In this document: piece by piece, positions 6,670-13,909 of the stretch
Numbering within the stretch: position 1 is the stretch's first letter
Layout: every line of letters starts with the position of its first letter
Source: Alphaproteobacteria bacterium CG11_big_fil_rev_8_21_14_0_20_44_7
GTDB lineage: Bacteria > Pseudomonadota > Alphaproteobacteria > Rickettsiales > 21-14-0-20-44-7
Direction: 5' to 3'
Assembly (NCBI GenBank): GCA_002787615.1
Contig: PCXJ01000078.1
Location: 14,328-35,234 of the forward strand
Length of the DNA stretch: 20,907 bases
Program-made: the position numbers and the translations under genes
The notes under the pieces: generated by a model
Seen by the model: only the letters and a program-made list of their open reading frames with translations
Told to the model about the DNA's origin: nothing
Databases searched by the model: none

Positions 6670-7758
6670 ATGAGTGCATTACCTGAATTTACTATGCGTG
6701 AGCTTTTAGAGGCTGGCGTTCACTTTGGACATAAAACACAGCGCTGGAATCCGAAAATGTCGGAATATATTTACGGCGATAAAAACGGTGTCCACATCAT
6801 GGATTTACGCAAAACCGTGCCGATGCTGCATCAAGCTTTGGTGCAAATCAAAAGCACAATCGCGCGCAATGGTCGTGTGGTGTTTGTCGGCACAAAACCG
6901 CAAGCGCAAGATATCATTAAAGAAGAAGCGCAACGTTGCGGGCAGCATTATATCAATAAACGCTGGCTCGGCGGAACTCTAACAAACTGGAAAACGATTT
7001 CTGATTCTATTCGCCGTTTGCGTAAATATCAGGATTTGCTGGATAATGAAGGAACCGGCCTGAAAAAGAAAGAAAAGCTGGAGCTTTCCCGCAAGGTAGA
7101 TAAGCTGGAAGCCTCAATTGGTGGTATTAAGGAAATTGGCGGCGTGCCTGATTTGCTGATAATTATTGATACGCGCAAAGAAAGCTTGGCGATTTTGGAA
7201 GCAAAGAAATTGGGTATTCCAATCATCGCGGTCGTAGATAGCAATTGCAACCCAACCGAGATTGATTTTCCAATACCGGGCAATGATGATTCAATTCGTT
7301 CTATCAAACTATATTGCAAATTATTTTCTGATGCGGTTTTGTCCGGAATTGAAGAATCTCTTGTTTCCACGCCAAAAGAATTAGTCGATATTGCGAATAA
7401 GGGCGGCAATAAAAAAGCTGAGAATAAAAACGACAATGCTCCAAAAGCTGCAAATGATGAAAATGTCGATGCGAAAAAAGCTGAAGAGCCAAAGCCTGCA
7501 GAAAAGGGCAAGGTTGAAACTGTGGTGAAAAAATCTCGCAGCGTCAAAAAGGATGAGCCTAAAAAAGAAGAAGATGTAGAGAAAAAAGCTGAAGAGCCGA
7601 AAGCGGTGGAAAAGAAAGAGGCTGAAGAAGTGGCCGCACCGAAGGCAAAACCTGCAGCAAAGAAAGCTGAAAAGAAACCGGCAGCTAAAAAAGATGAGAA
7701 AAAGCCTGCTGCGAAAAAAACTGCAGCAAAGAAAACTACTAAGAAAGAGGAGAAATAG
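6670..7758 (+). CDS. rpsB: 30S ribosomal protein S2 with long basic C-terminal tail
   Basis: S2 of the small ribosomal subunit. Residues 1-242 are a complete S2: the N-terminus MRELLEAGVHFGHKTQRWNPKM (written here from residue 9: MRELLEAGVHFGH), NGVHIMDLRKTVPML, VGTKPQAQDII, KRWLGGTLTNW, PDLLIIIDTRKE and IPIIAVVDSNCNP are all present. The remaining ~120 residues (243-362) form a Lys/Ala/Glu/Pro-rich, presumably disordered tail ending in repeated PAAKK units. E. coli S2 is 241 aa, so the extension is half as long again as the folded protein. The same frame runs cleanly to TAG, so it is not a frameshift. Start: AAGGA 7 bases before ATG. tsf follows 2 bases after the stop, its ribosome site lying inside the tail's codons. 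Confidence 0.97.
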   Translation: MSALPEFTMRELLEAGVHFGHKTQRWNPKMSEYIYGDKNGVHIMDLRKTVPMLHQALVQIKSTIARNGRVVFVGTKPQAQDIIKEEAQRCGQHYINKRWLGGTLTNWKTISDSIRRLRKYQDLLDNEGTGLKKKEKLELSRKVDKLEASIGGIKEIGGVPDLLIIIDTRKESLAILEAKKLGIPIIAVVDSNCNPTEIDFPIPGNDDSIRSIKLYCKLFSDAVLSGIEESLVSTPKELVDIANKGGNKKAENKNDNAPKAANDENVDAKKAEEPKPAEKGKVETVVKKSRSVKKDEPKKEEDVEKKAEEPKAVEKKEAEEVAAPKAKPAAKKAEKKPAAKKDEKKPAAKKTAAKKTTKKEEK

Positions 7759-7760
7759 TT

Positions 7761-8675
7761 ATGTCAGTGACAGCACAAGCAGTTAAAGAACTGAGAGAAA
7801 AATCCGGAGCAGGGATGCTTGATTGTAAAAATGCGTTGGTGGAAACTAATGGCAATATCAGCGAGGCTATGGATTTGTTGCGTAAAAAAGGCATGGCAAC
7901 GGCAGATAAAAAAGCCGGAAGAACTGCGGCGGAAGGTCTGATTGCCATCGCAACCGCAAGTGATAACAAATCTGCGGCGGCGATTGAGCTGAACTCAGAA
8001 ACCGATTTCGTTGCAAAAAATGCGGAATTCCAAGCAGCAGCAGAGAATATTGCGAATATCGCCCTAGCAAAATCTGATGGTAACATTGAGAATGTAAAAC
8101 CTGCCGAGTGCAATACGCAAAAAATTCCGGTTTCTGAAATTGTGACTAATCTGGTTGCAAAAATCGGTGAGAATATTCAGCTTCGCAGAACTGTGAAATT
8201 ATCCTCTCCAAACGGAGTAGTGACTACTTATCTGCATAATAAAGCCACAGATAACACTGGGAAAATTGGCGTGCTAGTTGCGCTTGAAGGTGCTGATGAG
8301 GCTAAATTGCAGGAAGTTGGTAAGCAAATCGCTATGCATATCGCTGCGGCAAAACCAGAAGCTCTTACCCGTGCGGAAGTTCCAAACGAAAATCTTGATA
8401 AAGAGCGTGAGATTTTTACCGCGCAAGCAAAAGCCGAAGGCAAGCCCGATAATATCATCGAGAAAATGGTCGAAGGCCGCATCAACAAATATTACGGTGA
8501 AATCGTTTTGCCGGAGCAGGTATTTGTGATTGACGGCAAGGCAAAAGTGCAAGATTTCTTGAAAGCCAATGGTGACATCAAAATCACCGGATTCGAGCTA
8601 TTCATCCTTGGTGATGGAATTGAGAAAAAACAAGAAGATTTCGCTGCCGAAGTTGCCGCTGTTGCAAAGGGCTAG
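7761..8675 (+). CDS. tsf: Translation elongation factor Ts
   Basis: The guanine-nucleotide exchange factor that recycles EF-Tu. The 304-aa protein starts with the UBA-like domain (AVKELREKSGAGMLDCKNAL) and carries the EF-Ts signature ELNSETDFVAKNAEF (about residues 76-90). The core exchange domains and the C-terminal segment follow. The DKEREIFTAQAKAEGKP stretch and the EGRINKYYGEIVLPEQ block are typical of the family. Length is about 20 residues above E. coli (283). It is placed 2 bases after rpsB, the near-universal rpsB-tsf pair. The AGGAG ribosome site lies at the end of rpsB (7748-7752), so expression is coupled to S2 and should follow the rpsB leader. Confidence 0.97.
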   Translation: MSVTAQAVKELREKSGAGMLDCKNALVETNGNISEAMDLLRKKGMATADKKAGRTAAEGLIAIATASDNKSAAAIELNSETDFVAKNAEFQAAAENIANIALAKSDGNIENVKPAECNTQKIPVSEIVTNLVAKIGENIQLRRTVKLSSPNGVVTTYLHNKATDNTGKIGVLVALEGADEAKLQEVGKQIAMHIAAAKPEALTRAEVPNENLDKEREIFTAQAKAEGKPDNIIEKMVEGRINKYYGEIVLPEQVFVIDGKAKVQDFLKANGDIKITGFELFILGDGIEKKQEDFAAEVAAVAKG

Positions 8676-8736
8676 TTCTTTTTAAATTTTTCTTGCAAAC
8701 TTGGCTGGCTAATGACAGTTTAGGGCGAGGGAAATT

Positions 8737-9447
8737 ATGCCAAAAAAATATAAAAGAGTATTGCTGAAAGTTTCTGGCGAGGCGCTGATGGGCGACCTGC
8801 AATATGGCCATTCTCCGGAAGCGCTGAGCAAGATTTGCGATGAAATTATCGCTGTTCAAAAAAAGAATGTGGAAATCTGTCTAGTCGTTGGTGCGGGCAA
8901 TATATATCGCGGGATGGCAGGCGCTGCCGCCGGAATGGACAGGTCTAGCGCGGATTATATGGGGATGCTGGCCACGGTGATTAATGCGCTGGCGCTGCAA
9001 AATATTCTCGACCAAAAAGGCGCACAAACCCGTGTTTTATCCGCAATTCCGATGACAACCGTTTGTGAGCCGTATATCCGCCGCCGCGCAATGCGCCATA
9101 TGGAAAAGGGCAGAATCGTAATTTTTGCCGCCGGAACGGGAAATCCGTTTTTCACAACCGATACGGCAGCCGCCCTACGTGCCGCAGAGATGAATTGCGA
9201 TGCGCTGTTTAAAGGCACGCAAGTTGACGGAGTCTATTCCGCCGACCCGAAAAAAGACAAAAAAGCAAAAAGATATGACGAGCTGACATATAAAAAAGTT
9301 CTGGAAAATGATTTGAAGGTTTTGGATGCTTCGGCAATCTCACTTTCGCGTGAAAATAAAATCCCGATTCTGGTATTCAATATCCATGAAAAAGGTAGTT
9401 TCGCAAAAGTGATTGAGCAAAAAGGCAAATTCACTATTATTAAATAA
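8737..9447 (+). CDS. pyrH: UMP kinase
   Basis: Phosphorylates UMP to UDP in de novo pyrimidine nucleotide synthesis; a hexameric amino-acid-kinase-family enzyme. The 236-aa sequence shows the N-terminal phosphate-binding strand-loop (RVLLKVSGEALMGD), VVGAGNIYRG, DYMGMLATVINALALQ, the nucleotide-binding AGTGNPFFTTDTAA and VDGVYSADPKKD. All are hallmarks of bacterial PyrH, and length matches the family. A GAGGGA ribosome site lies just upstream of the ATG. The 61-base gap after tsf is T-rich but holds no terminator hairpin. frr follows after 30 bases, the standard tsf-pyrH-frr order. Confidence 0.97.
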   Translation: MPKKYKRVLLKVSGEALMGDLQYGHSPEALSKICDEIIAVQKKNVEICLVVGAGNIYRGMAGAAAGMDRSSADYMGMLATVINALALQNILDQKGAQTRVLSAIPMTTVCEPYIRRRAMRHMEKGRIVIFAAGTGNPFFTTDTAAALRAAEMNCDALFKGTQVDGVYSADPKKDKKAKRYDELTYKKVLENDLKVLDASAISLSRENKIPILVFNIHEKGSFAKVIEQKGKFTIIK

Positions 9448-9477
9448 GCAGATTATAACTAATTATCGGAGAGAAAA

Positions 9478-10032
9478 ATGAGTTTCAATAAAGATGATAT
9501 CGCAAAGCGTATGGCAGGGGCAGTTGAATCATTGAAGCATGATTTTTCCGGTTTGCGTACGGGTAGGGCAAATCCGGCTTTGCTGGACAATATCAAGGTA
9601 GATGTTTATGGCGCGCTGATGCCGGTAAGCCAAGTAGCCAGCGTAAGCACGCCGGAAGCGCGCATGCTTTCTGTTAGTGTGTGGGATAGGTCAAATGTCG
9701 GAGCGGTTGAAAAAGCGATTACAAATTCTGGGCTGGGCTTGAACCCGATTGCCGAAGGTCAGACCATCCGTATTTCATTGCCGGAACTCACCGAAGAGCG
9801 CCGTAAGGAACTTGCAAAAGTTGCCTCGCAGCAGTCAGAAAGTGCAAGAATCGCAGTGCGCAATGTGCGCCGTGACGGGATGGATCAGATTAAAAAATCT
9901 GAGAAAGATAAAGAGATTTCTGAGGATGATGCGAAAAGAATGTCTGATGTTGTGCAGAAATTGACCGATGATTACATCGCTAAAATTGATGCTGAGCTGG
10001 AGAGTAAATCTGCTGAGATTATGAAAGTGTAA
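9478..10032 (+). CDS. frr: Ribosome recycling factor
   Basis: Splits post-termination ribosomes together with EF-G. The 184-aa protein is the standard length (185 in E. coli). It has the expected three-helix-bundle sequence: SLKHDFSGLRTGRANPALLD near the N-terminus, VDVYGALMPVSQVASVSTPE for the beta/alpha domain, SLPELTEERRKEL and the C-terminal VRNVRRDGMDQIKK helix. The Arg in RNVRRDGMD that contacts rRNA is present. A GGAGAG ribosome site precedes the ATG. Its TAA overlaps the uppS ATG by one base (TAATG), so the two are translationally coupled. Confidence 0.97.
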   Translation: MSFNKDDIAKRMAGAVESLKHDFSGLRTGRANPALLDNIKVDVYGALMPVSQVASVSTPEARMLSVSVWDRSNVGAVEKAITNSGLGLNPIAEGQTIRISLPELTEERRKELAKVASQQSESARIAVRNVRRDGMDQIKKSEKDKEISEDDAKRMSDVVQKLTDDYIAKIDAELESKSAEIMKV

Positions 10033-10715
10033 TGCCGAAAATACCGAGCTCCGTAATCCCGAAACATATCGCTATTATAATGGACGGCAATGGCAGATGG
10101 GCAAAATCTCGCGGATTACCGCGCAGTGCGGGGCACAAAAAAGGCGCGGAAAGCCTGAAGAAAATCGTTGCAGAATCTATTCGTCAAGGGGTTGGCTATC
10201 TAACCGTATATGCATTTTCATCGGAAAATTGGCAGCGCCCAAAGGCGGAAATCGGGTTTTTGATGGATTTGTTGAAATCGCAAATCAAAGCGCAACTTGG
10301 TGAGTTAGCGAAAAATGGCGTACGCATCAAGGCTATCGGCGACTTGCAGATGCTTGCCGATGATGTGAAAGCGGCGATTTTGGACGCTGAAGAGGTAACG
10401 AAGCATAATGATAAGCTGCACCTGCAAGTGGCGCTGAGCTATGGTGGTCGTCAGGAAATTCTTCATGCTGCCAGAAAAACTGCGGGTGAAAGCGCGGATT
10501 TTGAAGCCGCCCTATATACTTCCGGCGTGCCTGATCCGGATTTGTTGATTCGCACGGGCGGTGAAATGCGCATCAGCAATTTTTTATTGTGGCAGATTGC
10601 GTATACTGAGCTATACTTCACCGAGAAATTATGGCCGGAATTTAAAGAAGAGGATTTTCTGGCAGCAATTGAGGAGTTTTCCCGCCGTGAGCGAAGATTT
10701 GGAACCGCAGAATAG
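10032..10715 (+). CDS. uppS: Isoprenyl transferase (undecaprenyl diphosphate synthase)
   Basis: A cis-prenyltransferase that makes undecaprenyl diphosphate, the lipid carrier for peptidoglycan and O-antigen. The 227-aa protein contains the catalytic IIMDGNGRWAKSRGLPR (Asp18), GHKKGAESLKKIV, YAFSSENWQRPK, SYGGRQEI, and the substrate-binding C-terminal block PDPDLLIRTGGEMRISNFLL and FTEKLWPEF with RRERRFG. All conserved regions of the family are intact. It is slightly shorter than E. coli UppS (253), as is common in alphaproteobacteria. There is no separate ribosome site, since the ATG overlaps the frr stop. Its last 29 bases overlap the GTG-started cdsA. Confidence 0.96.
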   Translation: MPKIPSSVIPKHIAIIMDGNGRWAKSRGLPRSAGHKKGAESLKKIVAESIRQGVGYLTVYAFSSENWQRPKAEIGFLMDLLKSQIKAQLGELAKNGVRIKAIGDLQMLADDVKAAILDAEEVTKHNDKLHLQVALSYGGRQEILHAARKTAGESADFEAALYTSGVPDPDLLIRTGGEMRISNFLLWQIAYTELYFTEKLWPEFKEEDFLAAIEEFSRRERRFGTAE

Positions 10716-11457
10716 TGAAATAAAATTGCGTATCATCACAGCGATTATTGCGGTGGCGGTAGTATGCGGTGCATTGTGGGCGGGGCAGCAAATCTTCTTT
10801 ATTTTTGTGCTGGCAGTGGCATTCGCCATGTCGCTGGAGCTGGATAAAATGCGCGCTGATGGATTGAAGTCATTTCTCCTTGTAATTGTGCCATTGCTGG
10901 TTTCTTTTGATGCAGCATTATCAATCATAATATTTTCGGCGGGGCTGTTTGTGATATTAATATACGCGAAATTGCGTAATTTATCATCGCATTGGCTGCT
11001 GATATCATTGCTCATCATATATTTCCCGATATTGTCATTTTTATGGATTCGCGGTTTTGAACCGGATGGGCTGAATATTATCATCTGGATAATTTGCATT
11101 ATTGCAGCGACTGATATCGGGGCGTATATAACCGGAAGAGCCTTTGGCAAGAATAAGTTAGCGCCGTCAATAAGTCCCGGAAAAACCAGAGAGGGCGCGC
11201 TGGGCGGGCTGTTTTTTGCCGCTTTGGTCGGGCTGATATTTTCGCTGAATCCCACAATTATTATTTTATCCGTGGTGACTTCCATCCTGTCGCAAGCCGG
11301 AGATTTGCTGGAATCCGCCATCAAGCGCCATTTCGGCGTGAAGCATAGCGGCAATCTGCTTCCCGGTCATGGTGGCGTGTTAGATAGGATTGACGGCTAT
11401 ATTTTGGCTGTACCATTCATCGCAATTTTGCTGAGTACTGGTTTGGTGCAATGGTAG
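10687..11457 (+). CDS. cdsA: Phosphatidate cytidylyltransferase (CDP-diglyceride synthase)
   Basis: An integral inner-membrane enzyme making CDP-diacylglycerol from phosphatidate and CTP, the branch point of phospholipid synthesis. I choose the GTG at 10687 (256 aa): GAGGAG at 10671-10676 lies 10 bases upstream. The longer in-frame ATG at 10561 would add 42 residues that read as an out-of-frame copy of uppS. Several TM segments are evident (about residues 15-32, 35-50, 58-78, 80-95, 100-115, 125-150, 170-200). The C-terminal CDS signature spans S210-D236 (SAIKRHFGVKHSGNLLPGHG then GVLDRID). One signature position differs: family K-D-S reads K-H220-S. The stop overlaps dxr by 7 bases. Confidence 0.93.
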   Translation: MSEDLEPQNSEIKLRIITAIIAVAVVCGALWAGQQIFFIFVLAVAFAMSLELDKMRADGLKSFLLVIVPLLVSFDAALSIIIFSAGLFVILIYAKLRNLSSHWLLISLLIIYFPILSFLWIRGFEPDGLNIIIWIICIIAATDIGAYITGRAFGKNKLAPSISPGKTREGALGGLFFAALVGLIFSLNPTIIILSVVTSILSQAGDLLESAIKRHFGVKHSGNLLPGHGGVLDRIDGYILAVPFIAILLSTGLVQW

Positions 11458-12611
11458 AAACGGTCACGATATTAGGGGCGACAGGCTCGATAGGACAAAA
11501 TGCGCTGGATATTATCAGTGCGCATAAAGATGCGTTTAAAATCAAATGCTTGACGGCTAATTCTAATGTAAAGCTTTTGATTGAACAAGCGCTGAAATTT
11601 GAGCCGGAATATGTGGCAATTAGCGATGAAACAAAAAATGCCGAGTTGTGTGATGCCCTAAAAGCGCTGCCAAATTGTGAGATATTAGCAGGTGCAGATG
11701 CGGCGGAGCAAATTGCAAAAATAGAATCTGATATAGTGATTTCTGCTATTGTTGGTTTTGCCGGTTTGCTTCCGACTATGGCAGCAGTAAATAGAGGTGC
11801 GAAAATCGGGCTGGCGAACAAGGAGAGCTTAGTTTGTGCCGGTGAAATCATTATGCAGCAAGCCACGCAAAGCGGTGCGAAAATAATTCCGGTGGATTCT
11901 GAGCATAGTGCGATATTTCAAGTCTTTGATTTTGCTCATCCGGAATCGGTGGAAAAAGTCACTCTAACTGCCTCCGGCGGGCCGTTTCGGGAATATGCGT
12001 ATGAGCAAATGGCAGGGGTGACAGCAGCTCAAGCGGTGAAGCATCCAAATTGGAATATGGGCGCGAAAATTTCCATTGATTCAGCAACGATGATGAATAA
12101 AGGGCTGGAATTAATCGAGGCGTATAATTTATTTCCTATAGATATCAATCAGTTGGAGGTCATAGTTCATCCAGAGTCTATAGTGCATTCTTTGGTGCAT
12201 TATAAGGATGGCTCGGTTTTGGCGCAGGCGGGAACGCCTGATATGCGCGTGCCGATTTCCTATGCGTTGGGCTATCCCGAAAGGCTGAGAAATGATTCTG
12301 TGCGTTTAAATTTGGCGGAAATTGGGCAATTGAATTTCGAGAAACCCGACCTAAAAAGATTTCCATGCCTTGCTTTGGCGCAACATGCAATGAAAGAGGG
12401 CGGTTCTGTGCCTATAATTTTGAATGCTGCGAATGAGATTGCGGTGGACGGATTTTTAAGCGGGCAAATAAAGTTTCTTGAGATTGCAGAGATTGTTGAG
12501 AAGTGTATTTTGCGAAATAATAAGATTAATATCAGTGAATTAAGCGATGTTTTTAATGTAGATTGTGAGGTGCGCAGCAAGGCTATTGAACTTTGCAGGC
12601 TTGCAGCTTAA
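11451..12611 (+). CDS. dxr: 1-deoxy-D-xylulose 5-phosphate reductoisomerase
   Basis: Second step of the MEP isoprenoid pathway: NADPH-dependent conversion of DXP to MEP, supplying precursors for the neighbouring UppS. The 386-aa protein has the NADPH-binding GATGSIG (9-15), LANKESLVCAG (121-131), and the metal ligands in PVDSEHSAIFQ (D149, E151). The flexible catalytic and phosphate loops follow: LTASGGPFR, HPNWNMGAKISIDSATMMNK, GLELIEA (third acidic ligand), and VHPESIVHSLVHYKDGSVLA. All active-site blocks are intact and the length is normal (E. coli 398). The ATG overlaps the cdsA stop by 7 bases. A 59-base gap with a possible promoter separates it from rseP. Confidence 0.97.
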   Translation: MVETVTILGATGSIGQNALDIISAHKDAFKIKCLTANSNVKLLIEQALKFEPEYVAISDETKNAELCDALKALPNCEILAGADAAEQIAKIESDIVISAIVGFAGLLPTMAAVNRGAKIGLANKESLVCAGEIIMQQATQSGAKIIPVDSEHSAIFQVFDFAHPESVEKVTLTASGGPFREYAYEQMAGVTAAQAVKHPNWNMGAKISIDSATMMNKGLELIEAYNLFPIDINQLEVIVHPESIVHSLVHYKDGSVLAQAGTPDMRVPISYALGYPERLRNDSVRLNLAEIGQLNFEKPDLKRFPCLALAQHAMKEGGSVPIILNAANEIAVDGFLSGQIKFLEIAEIVEKCILRNNKINISELSDVFNVDCEVRSKAIELCRLAA

Positions 12612-12619
12612 ATTATAAT
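12592..12619 (+). promoter_or_regulatory. Candidate internal promoter for rseP-bamA
   Basis: TTTGCA (12592-12597) and a perfect TATAAT (12614-12619) are 16 bp apart, straddling the dxr stop. It would start transcription ~45 bases before the rseP ATG at 12671, the first gap of any size since frr. This suggests the envelope protease/BamA genes could be transcribed separately from the upstream cluster. Confidence 0.35.
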
Positions 12620-12670
12620 CTGCTAGCAATCATTTCATAAATTAACCATTTTAATCGAGAATTTTCAATA

Positions 12671-13909
12671 ATGAACCCCATCGACATCATCAGTAATTTT
12701 TTCCATTACGGAATCTCCTTCATCGTCATCATTTCAGCCATCGTGTTCATTCATGAATGGGGGCATTTTGCGGTTGCAAGATTTTTCGGCGTCAAGGTAG
12801 ACGAATTCTCAATCGGCTTCGGTAAGGAGCTTTATGGCTGGTGCGATAAGCGCGGCACGCGTTGGAAAATCTGCCTATTACCACTTGGCGGATTTGTGAA
12901 AATGCATGGCGATGCTTCGGAAGCAAGTGTTCCTGATGAAAAAGCTCTGGAAAAAATGAGTGAGGATGAAAAGAAAATATCATTTCATTTCAAGCCTTTA
13001 TGGCAAAAAGCGCTGATAGTTTTTGCTGGCCCTGCAATTAATTTTATCCTCGCAATTACGATATATTCCGGAATTTATATGTCTTATGGCAAGCTGGAAT
13101 TGAAAATCCCACCGGTTGTGACCGAGGTTGTTGAGGATAGCGCGGCGGCTGAGATTGGCTTATTGCCGGGCGATAGGATTTTGACTTTGGACGGCAAGGA
13201 AATCAAATATTTCACCGATTTGCAAAAGATAATCCGCATCAGCCCATTGGAAGTAATGGAGATTCAATATGAGCGCAATGGCGAGGTTTTGAGCGCAGAA
13301 ATTGCTCCAAAATTCCATGAGCAGGAAGATGATTTTGGTAATAAAGCAAGAATCGGGATGATTGGTATTAAAGGCTCTGCTCCGGAAATTAGCGAAGATA
13401 CTTTGCGCCGTCTGGGCTTCTTTGAGTCAATCGGCGCGGCTGTCGAAGAGGTTTATTCGCAATGCGTAACGATGCTAAAGGGCTTGCAGCAAATTATCAC
13501 CGGAGTGCGCAGCACCAAGGAACTGGGCGGGCCGGTGAAGATTCTCGAATATTCAGGGCAATCAACCAGCAAAATATCGCAATCAATTTCTTGCGCATTT
13601 GGTGCGTCTGACGCGCCGCTTGAGAACGGGCAATCCTGCGCGGGGCTTGCGCGTGACGGCTTTCTGATTGCATTAGTATTTATGGCTTTAATCTCCACAA
13701 TGTTGGGTTTGGTGAATCTTTTCCCGATTCCGATGCTGGATGGCGGACATTTGGCATTTTATCTGATTGAGGCAATTACGCGACGCCCGATGGCGGAAAA
13801 ATTCCAAGAATGGGCATTTAAGCTTGGTTTTGCTTTTCTCATCACATTAATGGTCTATGTTACCTTCAATGATATAGTTAGTTTTGTAGAAAGGCATATA
13901 CTTTCATGA
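12671..13909 (+). CDS. rseP: RIP metalloprotease RseP (site-2 protease)
   Basis: An intramembrane zinc protease that cleaves membrane-bound anti-sigma factors and remnant signal peptides. The 412-aa protein has the zinc motif HEWGH (H28, E29, H32) in TM1, followed by the conserved FGVKVDEFSIGFG and PLGGFVKMHGD blocks. TM2 is around residues 112-135. A single PDZ domain is visible (about 140-205, VVEDSAAAEIGLLPGDRI). The third zinc ligand region is FPIPMLDGGH (D357) in TM3, and a C-terminal TM lies near 385-405. E. coli RseP has two PDZ domains. A Cys-bracketed stretch at ~302-325 between the periplasmic part and TM3 looks inserted. Ribosome site weak. The stop overlaps bamA (ATGA). Confidence 0.94.
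   Translation: MNPIDIISNFFHYGISFIVIISAIVFIHEWGHFAVARFFGVKVDEFSIGFGKELYGWCDKRGTRWKICLLPLGGFVKMHGDASEASVPDEKALEKMSEDEKKISFHFKPLWQKALIVFAGPAINFILAITIYSGIYMSYGKLELKIPPVVTEVVEDSAAAEIGLLPGDRILTLDGKEIKYFTDLQKIIRISPLEVMEIQYERNGEVLSAEIAPKFHEQEDDFGNKARIGMIGIKGSAPEISEDTLRRLGFFESIGAAVEEVYSQCVTMLKGLQQIITGVRSTKELGGPVKILEYSGQSTSKISQSISCAFGASDAPLENGQSCAGLARDGFLIALVFMALISTMLGLVNLFPIPMLDGGHLAFYLIEAITRRPMAEKFQEWAFKLGFAFLITLMVYVTFNDIVSFVERHILS

Noticed and set aside
8676..8736. Promoter or terminator between tsf and pyrH
   Set aside because: T-rich sequence but no stem, and no -35/-10 pair with acceptable spacing.
10561..10686. Longer cdsA from ATG 10561
   Set aside because: The added 42 residues are uppS read in another frame, ahead of a good GAGGAG-GTG start at 10687.
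10629..11354. 241-codon open frame on the minus strand opposite cdsA
   Set aside because: It mirrors the hydrophobic cdsA frame, has no ribosome site or family motif, and overlaps a clear gene completely.
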